Source: Mogibacterium kristiansenii
Lineage (GTDB): Bacteria; Bacillota; Clostridia; Peptostreptococcales; Anaerovoracaceae
Length of the DNA: 64,000 nucleotides
Reading direction: 5' to 3'
Assembly (NCBI RefSeq): GCF_009695905.1
Contig: NZ_VUNA01000001.1
Coordinates: forward strand, 177,396 to 241,395
How positions within the stretch are numbered: position 1 is the stretch's first letter; every line of letters begins with the position of its first letter. Of this stretch, positions 61,501 through 64,000 are shown in pieces. A model generated the notes under the pieces. It did no database searches. It worked only from the letters and a program-made list of their open reading frames with translations, and was not told the DNA's origin. Both the position numbers and the translations under genes were made by a program.

Positions 61501-61559
61501 CTCAGCAATATATTGTAGCAGTAAAAAAAATTAAGAATTTTAAGTTTTACCCTCACTTT

Positions 61560-62020
61560 TTGCCTCCCCCGTGGCCTATAGGTGAAAGGACTTATGAAAC
61601 AGGTCCTAAACGAAACTTGAAAACCGAATACACAAGAGCAAGGTACTTTTGCTATGCGGCTGAGCATGTTCAATCAACGCGCCATGACCTACTTTGTAGA
61701 GAGCGAGTAACGGTATGGTTGTAAAGGCAGGTGGCACCTGCCGGGTGCAATGACCCGTATAGACTATAATGATACTTCCGTCCAGTCACAGCCCCGTAGG
61801 AATGCGGGATCACGCAATGAGGGCGGCTTCGGGAAAACCCCGAGGGGGCTAGCTGCCCATGGAAGCGGGATGCCAACTGCCGCCTTGATTTCTTCCCTAT
61901 CACTCCGGGGTGTCGTGGACAAATTGGAGTACCATATACCGGCTGTAAAGGCCGGTTGTACATCCATATAGAATTCCCTACCCCACTCCCGGCGATAGGG
62001 GAGTGTGTATTCGGTTCTTC
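61560..62020 (+). ncRNA. Large structured RNA candidate
   Basis: A 12-bp perfect helix pairs 61622-61633 (AACCGAATACAC) with 62005-62016, closing a domain of about 395 nt. Inside are GCAGGT/ACCTGC (61727-61741), CGGGT/ACCCG (61742-61757), GGCGGC/GCCGCC (61822-61827 with 61879-61884) enclosing further stems, ACCGGC/GCCGGT (61938-61956) and ACTCCC/GGGAGT (61985-62004) stacked on the closing helix. AGGAC/GTCCT lies just 5'. GC-rich islands stand out against AT-rich flanks, and open frames across it have no ribosome site. Lies between the ATPase gene and the sigma-like/mazF pair. Family unknown. Confidence 0.6.
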
Positions 62021-62044
62021 TTTTATGTATCAAGGAGGACAAAA

Positions 62045-62368
62045 ATGACAAAGGATAACAATTATAGTGTCGAACCTGTATGGGATGAGAATGATGATTT
62101 AGCAGAGATGATGGATGCTGTACTTGGAGCTCCAGGTTTGAGAAATGCCTGCCTACCCAATCCGGATTGCAGCTGGGCAATGTTTATCGGAGATAAAGAT
62201 ATGGAAGAAGGCATCAATTCCCTGCCCCCTTTGGAACAGGAGATTCTTAAGCTGTTTTTTCTTGAAGGACTGCCGCTTATGGATATTGCTTCGAGACTGG
62301 ATATTTCAACAGGGCTTGTACACGGTCACATCAAATCCATGAAAGTGAGATTGAGATGTTATGTATAA
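62045..62368 (+). CDS. Sigma-70 region 4-like protein preceding mazF
   Basis: 107 residues. The C-terminal part is a sigma region 4-type helix-turn-helix (NSLPPLEQEILKLFFLEGLPLMDIASRLDISTGLVHGHIKSMKVRLR); the N-terminal 50 residues are acidic and unassigned. CAAGGAGG ribosome site at 62031. Its last 8 bp overlap the start of the MazF toxin gene, the arrangement normally taken by an antitoxin. Confidence 0.75.
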   Translation: MTKDNNYSVEPVWDENDDLAEMMDAVLGAPGLRNACLPNPDCSWAMFIGDKDMEEGINSLPPLEQEILKLFFLEGLPLMDIASRLDISTGLVHGHIKSMKVRLRCYV

Positions 62369-62732
62369 AAAAAGACCATACAAGGTGCGGCAAGGTGAAA
62401 TCTACTATGTGGATTTCCCGGAAAGCCGCGGCAGCGTGCAGAAAGGTATACGCCCGGTAATAATTATACAGAACAACAGGCTTAACAGAAATTCAACCAC
62501 ATTTGTATGTGCTCTGATAACCAGTCAGATAAAAAGACTGGATCTTCATGAGCATGTACTTTTGCCGGAGATGAAGGGTCTTCCCAAAAGGTCGATGGTT
62601 ATGGCAGAGCAGCAGGCGACTGTTGCTCTTGAGCAGCTGATAGATTACCGAGGCAGGGTTGACTGGGAGATATTCAAAAAGATTAACAGTGCAGTACGCA
62701 TCTGCGAGAAGACAAAGAAAGAACAGTACTAA
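62361..62732 (+). CDS. MazF/PemK-family endoribonuclease toxin
   Basis: 123 residues with the MazF core: VRQGEIYYVDFPESRGSVQKGIRPVIIIQNN, FVCALITSQIKR and SMVMAEQQATVALEQLI. Such toxins cleave mRNA at short motifs. The expected small MazE-type antitoxin is missing; the gene overlaps the sigma-like gene instead. Some mobile elements carry MazF-like proteins in this setting, so it may be a partner of that protein or a solitary toxin. Confidence 0.87.
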   Translation: MYKKRPYKVRQGEIYYVDFPESRGSVQKGIRPVIIIQNNRLNRNSTTFVCALITSQIKRLDLHEHVLLPEMKGLPKRSMVMAEQQATVALEQLIDYRGRVDWEIFKKINSAVRICEKTKKEQY

Positions 62733-62777
62733 TATGTAAATTCGCATAATCACCGAAAATGCAGGTTTAACAGAAAA

Positions 62778-62812
62778 GGCCATGTGGGATATTCTATCTG
62801 TATCACATGGCC
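62778..62812. repeat. 9-bp inverted repeat at the truncated VaFE frame
   Basis: GGCCATGTG (62778-62786) and CACATGGCC (62804-62812), 17-nt loop, no T-tail. It overlaps the point where homology to the surface protein begins, so it may mark the rearrangement border. A comparable GTGGGC/GCCCAC hairpin (55224-55240) follows the other surface-protein remnant. Confidence 0.5.
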
Positions 62813-63822
62813 ATGTGAGGTATGGGGTAATGAGCAGGCTCCCGAATGTCCAGTTTAGAATCACATCAAAGACCACAGGTGAAAGTCACGTTGTATGCAC
62901 AGACGATAACGGAATGATTGACACTTCTGCCGGCTTTAACTCACATAAGAATGACACTAACGGAGGAACAGCTGAAAGCGGAATCTGGTTTGGTGAGATG
63001 GATGCAATAGATGATGAAAAAGGTGCCCTTATCTATGACTTCTACTACCTTAACGAGCTTAGAGGTGAATCAAACGAAGGCCTTAAGCTTGCAAAGGACA
63101 TAGAGTTCAGAGTTTACAGAGACAAGGCAGTAATAAACCTTGGAACAGTAACTGACGATGTGGTAAGCATCGGTACCACTGCAAAGGACAGTGACACTGA
63201 AAATCACATCTCCCTTGCAGATAACAAGGTTACAATCATCGATACAGTTAAGTACAAGAACTTCACTCCGGGAAAAGCATACAGACTCGTTGGTATCCTC
63301 ATGGATAAGGAAACAGGAGAGCCTGTAATGGTTGGCGGCAAGCCCGTAACCTCAGAAAAGGAGTTTACTGTAGGAGATGAAGACGGAACAGTAGATGTTA
63401 CCTTCACCTTTGACGGAAGCAGCCTTTCAGGAACCGATGTAGTTGTATTTGAAAAGGCATACGACATCGAAGCAGATACTCAAATCACAAGCCATGAAGA
63501 CATCAATGACGAAGGACAGAGAGTATCTATCCCTAAGATTGGTACAAAGGCAGCGGCAGCAGACGGCAAGACAAATGAGATTAAGCCTGAAAAGGATCAG
63601 AAGATCGTTGATACAGTAGCATATGAAAATCTTATTGCCGGAGAGGAATACGAGCTTACAACATGGCTCACAAAGGACGGAAAGAAGATCTGGGGAACCG
63701 AGGTCACAAAGAAGTTTACTGCAAAAGAAGCAGAGGGAACTGTAACAGCAGAGCTTACCTTTGATGCTTCAATGCACGGAGGTGAAGACATCACAGTCTT
63801 TGAGGAAGTAAGCCTGTTATGA
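62782..63822 (+). pseudogene. VaFE-repeat (T-Q ester bond) surface protein, internal fragment
   Basis: Coding homology begins at LPNVQFRITSKTTGESHVV (about 62842) with no ribosome site or signal peptide and stops at TGA 63820 in the middle of a domain. It contains one full ester-bond domain (KVTIIDTVKYKNFTPGKAYRLVGILMDKETGEPV...DVVVFEKAYDI) and most of a second (KIVDTVAYENLIAGEEYELTTWLTKDGKKIW...DITVFEEVSLL), the VaFE type found in huge wall-anchored proteins of Clostridial conjugative elements. Both ends are missing, as after deletion or recombination. The remaining 178 bp of the window show nothing I can assign. Confidence 0.82.
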
Positions 63823-64000
63823 AGTGACCGTTGTCAAGAGACGATTACAAGAAAGTTTCTTCTCTCGGCATGGCACATTTGTATTTTCTTGACAGCATCT
63901 GGAAAGAGCTTTGATTTAACAGTTCCCGGCATGTGGCCACTCTGTTATTCGTGGATTGGTTACCTACAGGCTAATGGTCCGCCGTGAGCCCTGCGATCTT

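Noticed and set aside
61670..61971. Protein-coding genes on either strand inside the structured RNA candidate
   Set aside because: Short Arg/Gly/Pro-rich frames without ribosome sites or recognisable domains; the helices explain the base composition better.

Overview
The window looks like a chromosome segment from a strictly anaerobic, fermentative Bacillota (class Clostridia), followed by about 13 kb of accessory DNA. The pointers are pyruvate phosphate dikinase, a three-subunit [FeFe] hydrogenase, butyrate kinase, a four-subunit 2-oxoacid:ferredoxin oxidoreductase, PolC, RNase Y and an infC-rpmI-rplT operon with a Firmicute-type leader. An Eubacteriales/Peptostreptococcales-type organism is my inference; no rRNA is present to confirm it.

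Layout, 1-22 kb (energy metabolism and transport): C-terminal part of ppdK; a YitT membrane protein; a convergent S66 LD-carboxypeptidase and DRTGG protein; the hydrogenase operon; a small-multidrug-export-type membrane protein; a zinc-dependent phospholipase C-like protein; butyrate kinase; a PLP aminotransferase with an MFS transporter; an NhaC antiporter; the 2-oxoacid oxidoreductase operon with a convergent IclR regulator; an NCS2 permease; and a radical SAM-lexA operon on the minus strand. Three of these promoters (butyrate kinase, nhaC, oxidoreductase) carry the same 13-bp palindrome exactly 13 nt downstream of the -10 box, which suggests one small regulon linking 2-oxoacid oxidation, sodium/proton exchange and butyrate formation.

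22.5-30.1 kb holds a ten-gene Mrp/Mbh-type cation antiporter operon with three large proton-channel subunits, in the order of the membrane arm of archaeal Mbh hydrogenases but without a hydrogenase module. 30-50.7 kb is housekeeping: maf; infC (AUU start) with an L20-type leader; an exported trigger-factor-like protein; nrdR; cmk; radC; a MinD-like ATPase; rny; a cysteine desulfurase with thiI; then pyrH-frr-uppS-cdsA-dxr-rseP-ispG-polC. This PolC has no visible proofreading exonuclease insert. tRNA-Ser(GGA) ends the core.

51-64 kb is accessory DNA. It opens with a complete ISL3-type insertion sequence (25-bp ends, 8-bp target duplication) that carries, besides its transposase, a 27-bp perfect hairpin and six 86-bp GC-rich structured repeats. 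Then come a PhzF-family gene and a decayed conjugative-element-like region: small proteins with their own terminators, a ParA remnant joined to the tail of a surface protein, two secreted or surface proteins sharing a cysteine module, sigma-factor-like proteins, a DUF4143 ATPase with five upstream 23-bp repeats, a roughly 450-nt highly structured probable RNA, a MazF toxin overlapping a sigma-like gene, and a truncated VaFE-repeat surface protein at the right edge.
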